From Chloroflexota bacterium (lineage in GTDB: Bacteria; Chloroflexota; Dehalococcoidia; SAR202; GCA-002694895), in assembly GCA_002715665.1 (NCBI GenBank), contig PAZO01000023.1, forward strand, positions 1 to 14,921: DNA of 14,921 nt. Direction: 5' to 3'. The number at the start of each line of letters is the position of its first letter. The first letter of the stretch is position 1. The translations under genes were made by a program, and so were the position numbers. The notes beneath the pieces were generated by a model. It searched no databases. It was not told the origin of the DNA and saw nothing but the letters and a program-made list of their open reading frames with translations. Below are positions 6,535-14,006 of the stretch, one piece after another.

Positions 6535-7266
6535 ATGAAAGATAATAAAACTGTAATAATTACAGGAGGAGGAACGGGAATAGGAAAAGGAATTGCATTA
6601 AAACTTGCCAAAAATAATTATAATCTCATTCTTGCAAGCAGAAATGTTTCTAATCTAGAAAAAGTTAAGAATGAATGCCTTAAATTTATTAGCGCTAATC
6701 AAATTTTGATTGTAAAAACTGATGTGACGGATATTGATAGTGTAAAAAATTTATTTAATATTACTATTAAAAAATTTGGACGATTAGACGTGTTGGTAAA
6801 CAATGCAGGTGTGTTTGATGGTGGTCCTTTAGATGAATTGGATATAGCTACATGGGATAAGGTATTAAACATCAATCTTAGAGGCGCATTTCTATGTTTA
6901 AAAGAAGCATTTACAATTATGAAGCCTAATAAATCAGGTAAAATAATAAATATAGGAAGTATTTCTGGGCAGGTTCCTCGAATCCATTCCACTCCGTATA
7001 CTACATCTAAATTTGCTTTGTCAGGATTAACAAGAGCGGCAGCTCTTGAGGGACGAGAACATAATATAACTGTGTCAATTATTCATCCTGGAAATGTTTT
7101 AACTGAATTAAGACAAATAAGAAAAGAAGATAAAGACTCTGAGCCGATGATGGATTCCGAAAATATAGCAGAATTAGTTTACCTATCTATTAAATTACCT
7201 GATAATGTGAATTTATTAGAAAGTGTTATGTTACCAATTGACCAATTATATGTTGGAAGAGGGTAG
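6535..7266 (+). CDS. Classical short-chain dehydrogenase/reductase (SDR)
   Basis: The protein has the classical SDR pattern, numbered from the ATG at 6535 (243 residues): the dinucleotide loop TGGGTGIG at 10-17, NNAG at 89-92, the Asn of LNINLRG near 114, and the active-site Ser142, Tyr155 and Lys159 (YTTSK). HPG follows at 184-186. An Arg ends the second strand (ILASR), which in this family usually favours NADP(H). The substrate is unknown. I prefer the ATG at 6535 because GAGGG lies five bases upstream of it. A longer start at 6523 (247 residues) is possible, but that ATG overlaps this ribosome site. The gene is divergent from the CoA-transferase and ends 2 bp before the convergent small membrane protein gene. 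A joint acyl/keto-acid pathway with the CoA-transferase is only a guess from position. Confidence 0.85.
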   Translation: MKDNKTVIITGGGTGIGKGIALKLAKNNYNLILASRNVSNLEKVKNECLKFISANQILIVKTDVTDIDSVKNLFNITIKKFGRLDVLVNNAGVFDGGPLDELDIATWDKVLNINLRGAFLCLKEAFTIMKPNKSGKIINIGSISGQVPRIHSTPYTTSKFALSGLTRAAALEGREHNITVSIIHPGNVLTELRQIRKEDKDSEPMMDSENIAELVYLSIKLPDNVNLLESVMLPIDQLYVGRG

Positions 7267-7268
7267 TG

Positions 7269-7751
7269 TTATTTAGTTGATAACCTGAGTCCCGATTCAA
7301 ATAGTTGAGACTGTATTTTTTTTGCAGAGGGGTCATCAAACTTGGGAAAGCTCACTACTATACATTTACCATTTTGTAGCCATAAGAAAATAGTAGAATG
7401 TTCTTTAAGTCTAAAAATACTTTTTGGTACTAAATAAGCTCCGTAAATTAGTGGAACAATACCAATTAAGAAAAAGATACTTTGTAATGTTTGGTGGTTA
7501 TTGAGAAAAGGTATTAATGATATTAATACTAGTATAACTAATCCGGCAAATATATATTTCAAACCTTCTTTGATACGACTTTTTTCACCATTATTCATTA
7601 TTGTTTCGTAACTGTTTATATCATCAAAATAAGTAGTTTTTTTTTGTTTAAAAGTATTGTTTTTTGTTGTTTTTCCTGTAATAACTCTCAAATTTGTTAT
7701 TTTACAGATTTCTGTGTCTACAATAATATTTTCGTTGTCTAATAATTTCAT
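7269..7751 (-). CDS. Small membrane protein with PH-like N-terminus and two TM helices
   Basis: This 160-residue protein has no function I can name. The N-terminal part contains ITNLRVIT (18-25) and FDDINSYET (42-50), the strand pattern typical of bacterial PH-like (bPH/YdbT-type) domains. Two hydrophobic helices follow at about 64-82 and 90-109. A C-terminal stretch, HSTIFLWLQNGKCIVVSFPK (118-137), looks like more beta strands of the same fold, then an amphipathic end helix. Such proteins are usually inner-membrane proteins of unknown role. The ATG at 7751 has no Shine-Dalgarno sequence. It is a single-gene unit, divergent from cmk and nearly touching the end of the SDR gene. The PH-like call rests on motif memory only. 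Confidence 0.6.
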   Translation of the reverse strand: MKLLDNENIIVDTEICKITNLRVITGKTTKNNTFKQKKTTYFDDINSYETIMNNGEKSRIKEGLKYIFAGLVILVLISLIPFLNNHQTLQSIFFLIGIVPLIYGAYLVPKSIFRLKEHSTIFLWLQNGKCIVVSFPKFDDPSAKKIQSQLFESGLRLSTK

Positions 7752-7813
7752 TATAAATTTATAAATTTTTATTTATGTCTTAATTGTAATATAAACTTTA
7801 ATGCTCTGTAATA

Positions 7814-7819
7814 TATAAT
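7814..7819 (+). promoter_or_regulatory. -10 element ahead of cmk
   Basis: A perfect TATAAT ends nine bases before the cmk ATG at 7829. No convincing -35 lies 17 bp upstream. If it is used, transcription would start within a few bases of the ATG, giving an almost leaderless mRNA, which fits the lack of any Shine-Dalgarno sequence. Confidence 0.35.
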
Positions 7820-7828
7820 CGAACAATA

Positions 7829-8494
7829 ATGAATGATAAATTACATATCACAATAGATGGGCCAGCTGCTTCCGGCAAAAGTGCAACAGCCAAAAAATTA
7901 TCTCAAGATATTTCTATTCCATATATTGATACTGGAATAATGTATAGAGGATTGACTTATTTTATGGTTAAATATGTAAAAAATTTTGACAATCGTAATG
8001 TTATTGAAAACTTTGATTTTGCAGCTAATATAAGAATGGATTTAGATGATTCCAATATTTTGTATATTAATGATGAAAACATTACTGGAAATTTATACTC
8101 AAAAGAAGTTACTGATATTGTTTCATTTTTTTCTAGTATTAATTCTGTTAGAAAATATTTGGTTAGCGCACAAAAAAACATTGCTTTTGATAAAGATTTA
8201 ATTATGATAGGGAGAGATATTGGGACAGTAGTTTTGCCAAAAGCTAAATACAAATTTTTTTTAGATTCAAATATTGAAACTAGAACTAAAAGAAGAATGG
8301 ATCAAAAAAAAATAAATATTAACGATCAAGCTGAAATTGATAAAAATTTTGATAGCATTAAAAACCGAGATTTAATCGATAAATCAAGAGATTTATCTCC
8401 CTTAAAACCTGCTCAAGATGCTATTATCATATACAATGATCACATAGATCTGAATGCAACAGTTGATTTAATGAAGAATATAATTTTGGATTAA
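7829..8494 (+). CDS. cmk: Cytidylate kinase
   Basis: The enzyme transfers phosphate from ATP to CMP or dCMP in the cytoplasm, recycling nucleotides for DNA, RNA and CDP-lipid synthesis. The 221 residues are the normal bacterial length. The P-loop GPAASGKS is at 11-18, followed by DTGIMYRG, GRDIGTVVLPKA and the Arg-rich lid KRRMDQKK. RDLIDKSRDLSPL and DAIIIYND come near the C-terminus, with a Tyr-Asn where the family usually has Asp followed by Ser or Thr. The ATG at 7829 places the P-loop correctly. plsC starts 2 bp after the stop, the same cmk-plsC pairing known from other bacteria such as Firmicutes, so they form one operon. Confidence 0.92.
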   Translation: MNDKLHITIDGPAASGKSATAKKLSQDISIPYIDTGIMYRGLTYFMVKYVKNFDNRNVIENFDFAANIRMDLDDSNILYINDENITGNLYSKEVTDIVSFFSSINSVRKYLVSAQKNIAFDKDLIMIGRDIGTVVLPKAKYKFFLDSNIETRTKRRMDQKKININDQAEIDKNFDSIKNRDLIDKSRDLSPLKPAQDAIIIYNDHIDLNATVDLMKNIILD

Positions 8495-8496
8495 AT

Positions 8497-9123
8497 ATGA
8501 ATTTAAATAAGATATGTAATTATTTTCAATTAAAATTACTAGAAAATTTATCTGATTTTAAAATCGAAGGGCAAGGCAATATTCCTTTAAATGGACCATT
8601 AATTTATATAGCAAATCATCAAGCATTTATTGATCCAAGTATAATTAGCGTGATTTCACCTAGAAAAGTTAATTTTTTAGCAAAAAAAGAAGCTTTTAAA
8701 TTTTATCCTATTGCAGCTTTACTTAAAATGTATGGAGCTCATCCAATTAATAGATTTGGTTTGGACCTGACTTTTTTTCGATGGGCATTAAAAATTTTAG
8801 GAAATGATGAAGCATTATGCTTGTTTCCCGAAGGTACTAGAACAAATGGAGTTATGAAAAAAGGATTACCTGGTATTGTGCACTTAGCTATAAGATCAGG
8901 AGCAAATATCATACCTATTGGCATTCAAGGAACAAATCAAAGTAGAGGCATTAAAGGTGTACTGGCACCAAGTGGTGAAATCAGTATAAGGATTGGGAAA
9001 CCATTTAAATTTGAAAAATCTAATTCAGCACTTAATCGTGATGAAATTGATGAAATATTAGATAAGATAATGAAAAAAATCGCTGAATTACTACCTTCAG
9101 ACATGAGAGGTATTTATAAATGA
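8497..9123 (+). CDS. plsC: 1-acyl-sn-glycerol-3-phosphate acyltransferase
   Basis: PlsC acylates lysophosphatidic acid to phosphatidic acid at the cytoplasmic face of the membrane. The 208-residue protein carries the two hallmark motifs: NHQAFID (His41 and Asp46 of the H-x4-D catalytic pair) and FPEGTR (110-115), which binds the glycerol phosphate. KKGLPGIVHLAIRSGANIIP (121-140) is the typical third block. No clear TM helix is present; membrane contact is probably through the N-terminal amphipathic helix. It lies 2 bp after cmk and 38 bp before glmS on the same strand, without a terminator between them. The ATG has no Shine-Dalgarno sequence, so coupling to cmk translation is likely. The acyl donor (acyl-ACP or acyl-CoA) cannot be told. 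Confidence 0.88.
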   Translation: MNLNKICNYFQLKLLENLSDFKIEGQGNIPLNGPLIYIANHQAFIDPSIISVISPRKVNFLAKKEAFKFYPIAALLKMYGAHPINRFGLDLTFFRWALKILGNDEALCLFPEGTRTNGVMKKGLPGIVHLAIRSGANIIPIGIQGTNQSRGIKGVLAPSGEISIRIGKPFKFEKSNSALNRDEIDEILDKIMKKIAELLPSDMRGIYK

Positions 9124-9161
9124 TTAATAATTATTTAACAATTCAATATTAAAATAATTAG

Positions 9162-10994
9162 ATGTGTGGAATAGTAGGAAATATAAATAAATCTTTAGTA
9201 AAAAACAATTTGATCGAAGGATTGAAAAAATTAGAATATCGTGGATATGATAGCGTAGGAATTGCATTAGTTAATAATAATAAAGCAATTGATATTCTTA
9301 AAAGCGAAGGTAAAATTGACGATTTTTTGTCTAAATATAAAAATAATAAATCTGATGGTCAAATAGGAATAGGTCACACACGATGGGCTACACATGGAAT
9401 CCCTTCTGATAATAATGCTCATCCCATATTTGACTATTACAAAAGCCTTGCCGTAGTTCACAATGGAATAATTGAAAATTATTTGGAAATAAAGACTCAA
9501 CTTCAGTCCAAAGGTTATAAATTTGTAACTGATACTGACACTGAATGCATAGCAAATTTAATATCGAGTTATATAAAAGATGGTTATTCTATTGATAAGT
9601 CTATTGATTTAACAATAGAAAGAATAACTGGTCATGCAGCTGTTTTAATATTATCAGAAGACCATCCTTCTTCAATTTATGGATTTAAAAAAGGTTTTGC
9701 AGGATCATTGCTTATTGGAAAAAGTGATGAGCAAATTGCTATAGCAAGTGATTTCCAAACTTTAATTTCAAATTCTAAAGAATATATGGTTTTAGAAGAT
9801 GGCGAAAGAGTTGTGGCTAGAAAAGATGGTATATTGATTTCAAATGGGAAATCTAATGTTAAAAAAAAATGGTTACCAATTAACGAAGATGAAGAAATAG
9901 TATCAAAGAATAATTATCAATTTTTCATGGAAAAAGAAATTCATGAACAATCTGATGTATTTTTAAAAAATTTTCAAGGTCGTGTCGATTTCAATAAAAA
10001 AACTGTAAATTTTGCTAATGAATTTAATAATCTCGATCTGGCAACCATCAAACGAATACATTTGATTGGCATGGGATCAAGCTATTATGCATGTATGCTA
10101 GCTTCTTATTGGTTAGAAAAAATTTCAAAAATTCCTGTACAGTGTAGTAATTCTTCTGAATTTAGATATCGTAACCCTGTAATTGAAAATAATACTTTGA
10201 TAGTGCCTGTTTCTCAATCAGGAGAAACTGCTGATACATTGTCAGCATCAAACTTAGCAAGAGAACTTAAAGTAGATCAGATTTGTATCACTAACACAAC
10301 TAATTCTGAATTAGAAAGAATAACCAAAAATTCTATCATGATGAGAGCAAATTCTGAAATTGGTGTAGCATCAACTAAAACTTTTATGGCAACTATTGAG
10401 ATATTTTTCATTATTGCATTGTATTTATCTCAGATAAATCATGTTAATGAAGATCTTTCTGATATATTTGATGAGCTAAAAATTATCCCTTCTTACATTG
10501 ATAATATTTTAAAAAATTCTGACAATATAATTAAATTATCAACTAAATATGCTTCTAATAATAATTTTTTATTTTTAGGAAGAGGACAAAATTATCCTAT
10601 TGCTATGGAAGGTGCTCTCAAATTAAAAGAATTGAGCTATGTCCACGCTGAAGGATATCCGGCAGGAGAAATGAAACATGGTCCCATTTCCCTAATAGAT
10701 TCAAATATGCCTGTCGTAAATATAGTCACTGACGGTCCTTATTTGAATAAAATGATCTCAAATATTAGAGAAATCCAATCACGTAAGGGTAAAATTATAG
10801 TGTTAACGAATTGTCCTGAAAAACTAGATTCCTCTTGGTATGACGATATTATTACTTTTGATAAAACAGATGATATCTTGTCACCTTTCTTATCTACTGT
10901 GTGTGTTCAATTGTTTGCAATGTATATTGCAATTTCTAGGAATTTAGATATTGATCGTCCAAGAAATTTAGCTAAATCAGTTACTGTTGAATAA
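9162..10994 (+). CDS. glmS: Glucosamine-fructose-6-phosphate aminotransferase (isomerizing)
   Basis: GlmS makes glucosamine 6-phosphate from fructose 6-phosphate and glutamine, the first step towards UDP-GlcNAc for cell wall or surface glycans. The 610 residues are full length. The N-terminal glutaminase domain begins MCGIVGN with the nucleophile Cys2 and has RGYDSVGIA, HTRWATHG, HNGIIENY and TDTDTE. Two SIS domains follow: GMGSSYYA with SQSGETADT (351-359), then LGRGQNYPIAMEGALKLKE (472-490) and GEMKHGPIS (502-510, with the catalytic His). It ends NLAKSVTVE, whose Lys forms the sugar Schiff base. The ATG is fixed because Cys2 must be N-terminal. No Shine-Dalgarno sequence is visible. The 38-bp gap is too short for a glmS ribozyme. 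It is the third gene of the cmk-plsC-glmS unit. Confidence 0.96.
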   Translation: MCGIVGNINKSLVKNNLIEGLKKLEYRGYDSVGIALVNNNKAIDILKSEGKIDDFLSKYKNNKSDGQIGIGHTRWATHGIPSDNNAHPIFDYYKSLAVVHNGIIENYLEIKTQLQSKGYKFVTDTDTECIANLISSYIKDGYSIDKSIDLTIERITGHAAVLILSEDHPSSIYGFKKGFAGSLLIGKSDEQIAIASDFQTLISNSKEYMVLEDGERVVARKDGILISNGKSNVKKKWLPINEDEEIVSKNNYQFFMEKEIHEQSDVFLKNFQGRVDFNKKTVNFANEFNNLDLATIKRIHLIGMGSSYYACMLASYWLEKISKIPVQCSNSSEFRYRNPVIENNTLIVPVSQSGETADTLSASNLARELKVDQICITNTTNSELERITKNSIMMRANSEIGVASTKTFMATIEIFFIIALYLSQINHVNEDLSDIFDELKIIPSYIDNILKNSDNIIKLSTKYASNNNFLFLGRGQNYPIAMEGALKLKELSYVHAEGYPAGEMKHGPISLIDSNMPVVNIVTDGPYLNKMISNIREIQSRKGKIIVLTNCPEKLDSSWYDDIITFDKTDDILSPFLSTVCVQLFAMYIAISRNLDIDRPRNLAKSVTVE

Positions 10995-11026
10995 TTGGGT
11001 TACGAATTAAACGGGATAGAAACAGT

Positions 11027-11069
11027 AAACCCTACACAATCCCACATATCGTTAACAGTAGGTTTTTTT
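11027..11069 (+). terminator. Possible weak terminator after glmS
   Basis: CCTAC (11031-11035) can pair with GTAGG (11058-11062). The stem is extended by AAA/TTT across one bulged C and is followed by seven T (11063-11069). The loop is long (22 nt), so this is a weak candidate; other pairings are possible in the same stretch. Confidence 0.35.
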
Positions 11070-11104
11070 GAAATTTCTACAATAAAAACGAGTTTGTATT
11101 TTAC

Positions 11105-11133
11105 TTGTACACTTTTTGTTATTAATGTAGAAT
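11105..11133 (+). promoter_or_regulatory. Putative promoter of the MFS_3-type gene
   Basis: TTGTAC (11105-11110) and TAGAAT (11128-11133) are 17 bp apart. The predicted start near 11140 would leave a leader of about 24 nt before the ATT codon at 11164. Confidence 0.45.
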
Positions 11134-11153
11134 CCATTCAGTTAATTTGTCAT

Positions 11154-11157
11154 AGGA
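11154..11157 (+). promoter_or_regulatory. AGGA ribosome-binding site that decides an ATT start
   Basis: AGGA lies six bases before the ATT at 11164, at standard Shine-Dalgarno spacing. It is one of the few clear ribosome sites in a window where most starts have none. It is over 120 bp from the first ATG of the frame, so it cannot serve that ATG. Confidence 0.5.
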
Positions 11158-11163
11158 TTTTAT

Positions 11164-12432
11164 ATTAATAAGAATAGTCAAGAAAAAAATCGACAATCAA
11201 TTCTTCCAAAAGCTTTTGAATCAAAAAATTATTTTTTATATTTTTTAGGTAGTCTTGCTTCTGTAAATGGTTTTCAGATATTTATGTTTACAGAAAGTTG
11301 GATCACCCATGAATTAAATGAATCTCCTGAAGCTTTAGGTTTGCTTGGTTTATTTACAGCATTGCCAACTATAATTTTAAATCTATTTGGAGGGGCGCTG
11401 GCTGATAGATTCAATAAGAAATTATTGATCACTGTTTGTCAAATATTTACATTTTTTGGAGTAGGATTATTTGCATTCTTATATCAGATAGATTTTATGA
11501 AATATTGGCATATTTACATTTTTGCAGCTGCAGGTGGAGCAATTAATGCTTTCGAGTTACCTGCAAGAATGTCTTACTATCCACTTTTGATTAACAAAGA
11601 TTCAATGCCTAGCGCTGTCGCTATGAATTCAATGACTTGGCAGGGAACTAGAGTTATCGCGCCAGCTATTGCAGGTTTATTAATAGCTTTATTTGGAGGA
11701 ACAACCACACTTCTCATTTGCTGTGTTTGTTTCTTATTAATGATTTTTTTCTTAAATTTGACGCACGTAGATATTTCTAAATTACAAAAGAAAGGCAACC
11801 CTCTGCAAGATATAATTGATGGTTTGTCATTTATATATAAAAACAAACTTTTTCTTACTATTATTGGTTATTCATTTTTTATAGGTTTTTTTGGATGGGT
11901 TTATTTAACAATGATGCCTTATATGGCAGTACAAGTTTTGAAAGTTGACTCGTCTGGAACAGGGATATTAATGACATCCGCTGGAATGGGAGCAGTTATT
12001 CCAACTGTCATATTTGCTAGAGCTGGGATTAATGATAGAAGAATGGGAATTAGTGCCGGATCATTTTTTTCAGGTATTTCAATTTTACTGTTTGCATTTA
12101 CAGCATATCAATTTCAAAGCTTTTATATCACTATGTTCTTTGTTTTTTTAATTGGTCTTTTTAGTTCGGTTTATATGTTATCTGCTATTAGTACAATCCA
12201 ACTAAATGTTCCTAATCAATTAAGGGGAAGAATAATGGGAATTTATACTATTACATATAGCATAATTTCTTTGGGAGGATTATATTCTGGTCTTGTAGGA
12301 GGTTTTTTAGACAGATTATTAGCAACAGATCATATCGGTGTACCTATATCTATTGGATTAGGTGGGATTATTGTAGTTATAGGTTCAATTTGTATATACC
12401 TATTTAATGAGTCATTAAAGAAAGAAATTTAA
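11164..12432 (+). CDS. MFS transporter of the EntS-like (MFS_3) type, probable ATT start
   Basis: This is an inner-membrane exporter-type major facilitator. The first ATG in frame is at 11284 and would give 382 residues, cutting the first TM helix in half. The frame is open upstream to a stop at 11143-11145. It codes for SKNYFLYFLGSLASVNGFQI, the expected TM1 start of this family. No ATG, GTG or TTG lies between that stop and 11284, so I place the start at ATT 11164, preceded by AGGA and a promoter; this gives 422 residues, a normal length. Downstream are ESPEALGLLGLFTALP, the loop motif GGALADRFNKK and a late LRGRIMGIYTI, all typical. Relatives export siderophores, drugs or metabolites; the substrate here is unknown. 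A base-call error or a decayed start codon are the alternatives. Its stop overlaps the convergent dehydrogenase gene by 4 bp. Confidence 0.75.
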   Translation: MNKNSQEKNRQSILPKAFESKNYFLYFLGSLASVNGFQIFMFTESWITHELNESPEALGLLGLFTALPTIILNLFGGALADRFNKKLLITVCQIFTFFGVGLFAFLYQIDFMKYWHIYIFAAAGGAINAFELPARMSYYPLLINKDSMPSAVAMNSMTWQGTRVIAPAIAGLLIALFGGTTTLLICCVCFLLMIFFLNLTHVDISKLQKKGNPLQDIIDGLSFIYKNKLFLTIIGYSFFIGFFGWVYLTMMPYMAVQVLKVDSSGTGILMTSAGMGAVIPTVIFARAGINDRRMGISAGSFFSGISILLFAFTAYQFQSFYITMFFVFLIGLFSSVYMLSAISTIQLNVPNQLRGRIMGIYTITYSIISLGGLYSGLVGGFLDRLLATDHIGVPISIGLGGIIVVIGSICIYLFNESLKKEI

Positions 12433-13517
12433 ATTTTATTTTTTATATTTAATTCTTTATTTATTTTAGCAAACCATTCAATAACTTCTAAATGAACTGG
12501 TATCCCTTTTTGCATTCTTTCAGACTGTATATTGTATTCCGAAAGTCCTGGATAAATAACTTTTTTATTCTTTAGTGCTTTACTGTTTACTAACATGTCT
12601 AACCATTCATCCATAGTATTAACGTAATCATCATAATCCATAAAAGCTTCAATATTATAAGCTGTAACCATATGTCCAAAATTTGGTCTACCAGGTTTAA
12701 CTCCATACCCTCCTCCAGTGAGTATTCCTCCTAAAATATCTACCATGCCTGCAAGACCGTATCCTTTGTGAGATCCCATTTCTCTAGTGCTTCCTAATGG
12801 TAAAAGGTAATTTTCTCCATTTTTTTTATAATTATCAGGGTCTAGCTCTTCCATTAACGGGGAACCATTATTGTCAGTAATCCATCCAGGTAATAATTTT
12901 TTTCCTAACCTTTTAGCTATGCCAATTTTATTTGCAGCTACACTACTCATCGCTGCGTCAAAAACATACGGAGGTTTATTTTTTGTTGGGGCGGCTATTG
13001 CTATAGGATTTGTTCCTAATAACGGCTCTGTTCCGAATGTAGGGACTACTTGAGGAGGGCAAGAACTTACACATACTCCAATCATATTATGCTCTAAAGC
13101 TTTTAGAGCATGGTATGATGCCATACCCAAATGTCTTGAATTGTTAATTGTAACTACACCAATTCCTGAGGTTTTAGCTTTATTAATTGCAATATCCATT
13201 GCTTTTGGAGTGGTGATAATTCCCAATCCTTTATCACCATCTAACGAACATGAAGCAAGGTTATCTTTAATAATTGATACTTTAGCCTGTGCTTTTATTT
13301 CTTTATTTTTATATTGTTCTACATAAAGCCTTAGCATGTTTGATACACCATGGCTTTCAACTCCACGTAAATCAGCTAATATTAATGTGTCTGCTGCCAA
13401 TTCTGAATCAGAATTGTTTTCGCCCATAGCTACAAAAATTTCTTTTACATTTTGTTTTAGTTGCTCATGATTGATTTTTTTTGATTCGTTTTCATTTCCT
13501 ATAAAACTTTCTAACAT
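12429..13517 (-). CDS. Ldh_2-family malate/L-lactate-type dehydrogenase
   Basis: The 362-residue protein belongs to the NAD(P)H-dependent Ldh_2 family (malate, lactate, ureidoglycolate, sulfolactate and related 2-hydroxyacid dehydrogenases), a fold unrelated to classical LDH/MDH. Visible landmarks are ADLRGVESHG (48-57), NNSRHLGMASYHA (125-137), GTNPIAIAAP (168-177), FDAAMSSVAANKI (186-198), PGWITDNNGSP (210-220) and LPLGSTREMGSHKGYGLAGM (239-258). The Asp-Arg-Ser-His cluster near 49-56 and His129 are the expected active-site residues. The reaction is oxidation of a 2-hydroxy acid or the reverse; the substrate cannot be set. The ATG at 13517 is preceded by an extended -10 promoter but no Shine-Dalgarno sequence. 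It lies 69 bp downstream of ybaN on the same strand and may also receive read-through from hemH. Confidence 0.85.
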   Translation of the reverse strand: MLESFIGNENESKKINHEQLKQNVKEIFVAMGENNSDSELAADTLILADLRGVESHGVSNMLRLYVEQYKNKEIKAQAKVSIIKDNLASCSLDGDKGLGIITTPKAMDIAINKAKTSGIGVVTINNSRHLGMASYHALKALEHNMIGVCVSSCPPQVVPTFGTEPLLGTNPIAIAAPTKNKPPYVFDAAMSSVAANKIGIAKRLGKKLLPGWITDNNGSPLMEELDPDNYKKNGENYLLPLGSTREMGSHKGYGLAGMVDILGGILTGGGYGVKPGRPNFGHMVTAYNIEAFMDYDDYVNTMDEWLDMLVNSKALKNKKVIYPGLSEYNIQSERMQKGIPVHLEVIEWFAKINKELNIKNKI

Positions 13518-13546
13518 AACAAATTTTAAATATTTCTAATAAGATT

Positions 13547-13555
13547 AGTATACCA
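13547..13555 (-). promoter_or_regulatory. Extended -10 promoter of the Ldh_2-type gene
   Basis: On the minus strand TGGTATACT combines a TATACT -10 (13547-13552) with the TGn extension, 29 bp before the ATG. The -35 region is a poor match, as is common for extended -10 promoters. Confidence 0.45.
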
Positions 13556-13586
13556 TTACGAAAAATAAATAAATAATTTTGAAAGT

Positions 13587-14006
13587 TTATTTTTTAAATG
13601 TTTTTACTCTATACACGAATAAAGTTCCTATAACCAATATTATAAAAACTATTATCCGTATATAAATTAGAGATTTAGGTATAGCGTAGAAAACTGCAAT
13701 TGATCCAAATATCCACATTAATAAAAGAGCAATAATTTTTGCTCTCAAAGGCATTCCATTTCCAGCTAAGTAATTTTTTATATAAATTCCAAGTATTTTA
13801 TTATTTATAAGCCAGTTATATAGCTTTTCTGAACTACGGATATAAAAGTATGCTGCAACTATCAGAAAAGGAGTAGTTGGTAATCCAGGAATAAATATAC
13901 CTATTACAGCTAATCCTACGAAAATACTTCCAGTAAATACAAATAGTAGTCTTATTAGTTTATTTTTGTTTAACTTTGAACTGTCATGTTTGTTCTGAGA
14001 GTTCAT
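13587..14006 (-). CDS. ybaN: DUF454/YbaN-type inner-membrane protein
   Basis: The 139-residue protein matches the DUF454 (YbaN) family of small membrane proteins. It has a hydrophobic segment at about 20-40 running into the signature PGLPTTPF (40-47), a second one just after it, then the family's RSSEKLYNWL (57-66). Two more helices lie at about 87-132. The function of the family is not known; homologues are often found near haem or iron genes. Here the gene overlaps the end of the ferrochelatase gene by 23 bp, so the two are surely co-expressed and a link to haem or its transport is a fair inference. The ATG at 14006 is the only reasonable start, because no other start codon precedes the first helix. 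No clear Shine-Dalgarno sequence is seen. Confidence 0.82.
   Translation of the reverse strand: MNSQNKHDSSKLNKNKLIRLLFVFTGSIFVGLAVIGIFIPGLPTTPFLIVAAYFYIRSSEKLYNWLINNKILGIYIKNYLAGNGMPLRAKIIALLLMWIFGSIAVFYAIPKSLIYIRIIVFIILVIGTLFVYRVKTFKK

Larger units (their letters stand above)
10995..11163. other. 169-bp intergenic region between glmS and the MFS gene
   Basis: I see no gene here. The first 75 bp contain three GC-rich patches (GGGTT, GGGAT, CCCTAC) that match later AACCC, ATCCC and GTAGG in crossing pairs, ending in a T run. The second half carries the MFS promoter and ribosome site. Confidence 0.6.

Noticed and set aside
9124..9161. glmS ribozyme or other riboswitch ahead of glmS
   Set aside because: The 38-bp AT-rich gap is far too short and shows no stable stems.
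6699..9500. Minus-strand open frames at 6699-6992, 7957-8253, 8739-8924 and 9267-9500
   Set aside because: They are antisense shadows of the SDR, cmk, plsC and glmS genes; their sequences look like reversed codons of those genes.
11284..11286. ATG as the start of the second MFS gene
   Set aside because: It would remove half of TM1, has no ribosome site nearby, and conserved family sequence is coded upstream in the same frame.
11577..11846. Minus-strand open frame inside the second MFS gene
   Set aside because: It is antisense to conserved transporter helices and has no start signal or domain.
12871..13326. Plus-strand open frames at 12871-13053 and 13141-13326
   Set aside because: They are opposite the Ldh_2-type gene and hydrophobic only because of reversed Gly/Ala-rich codons.
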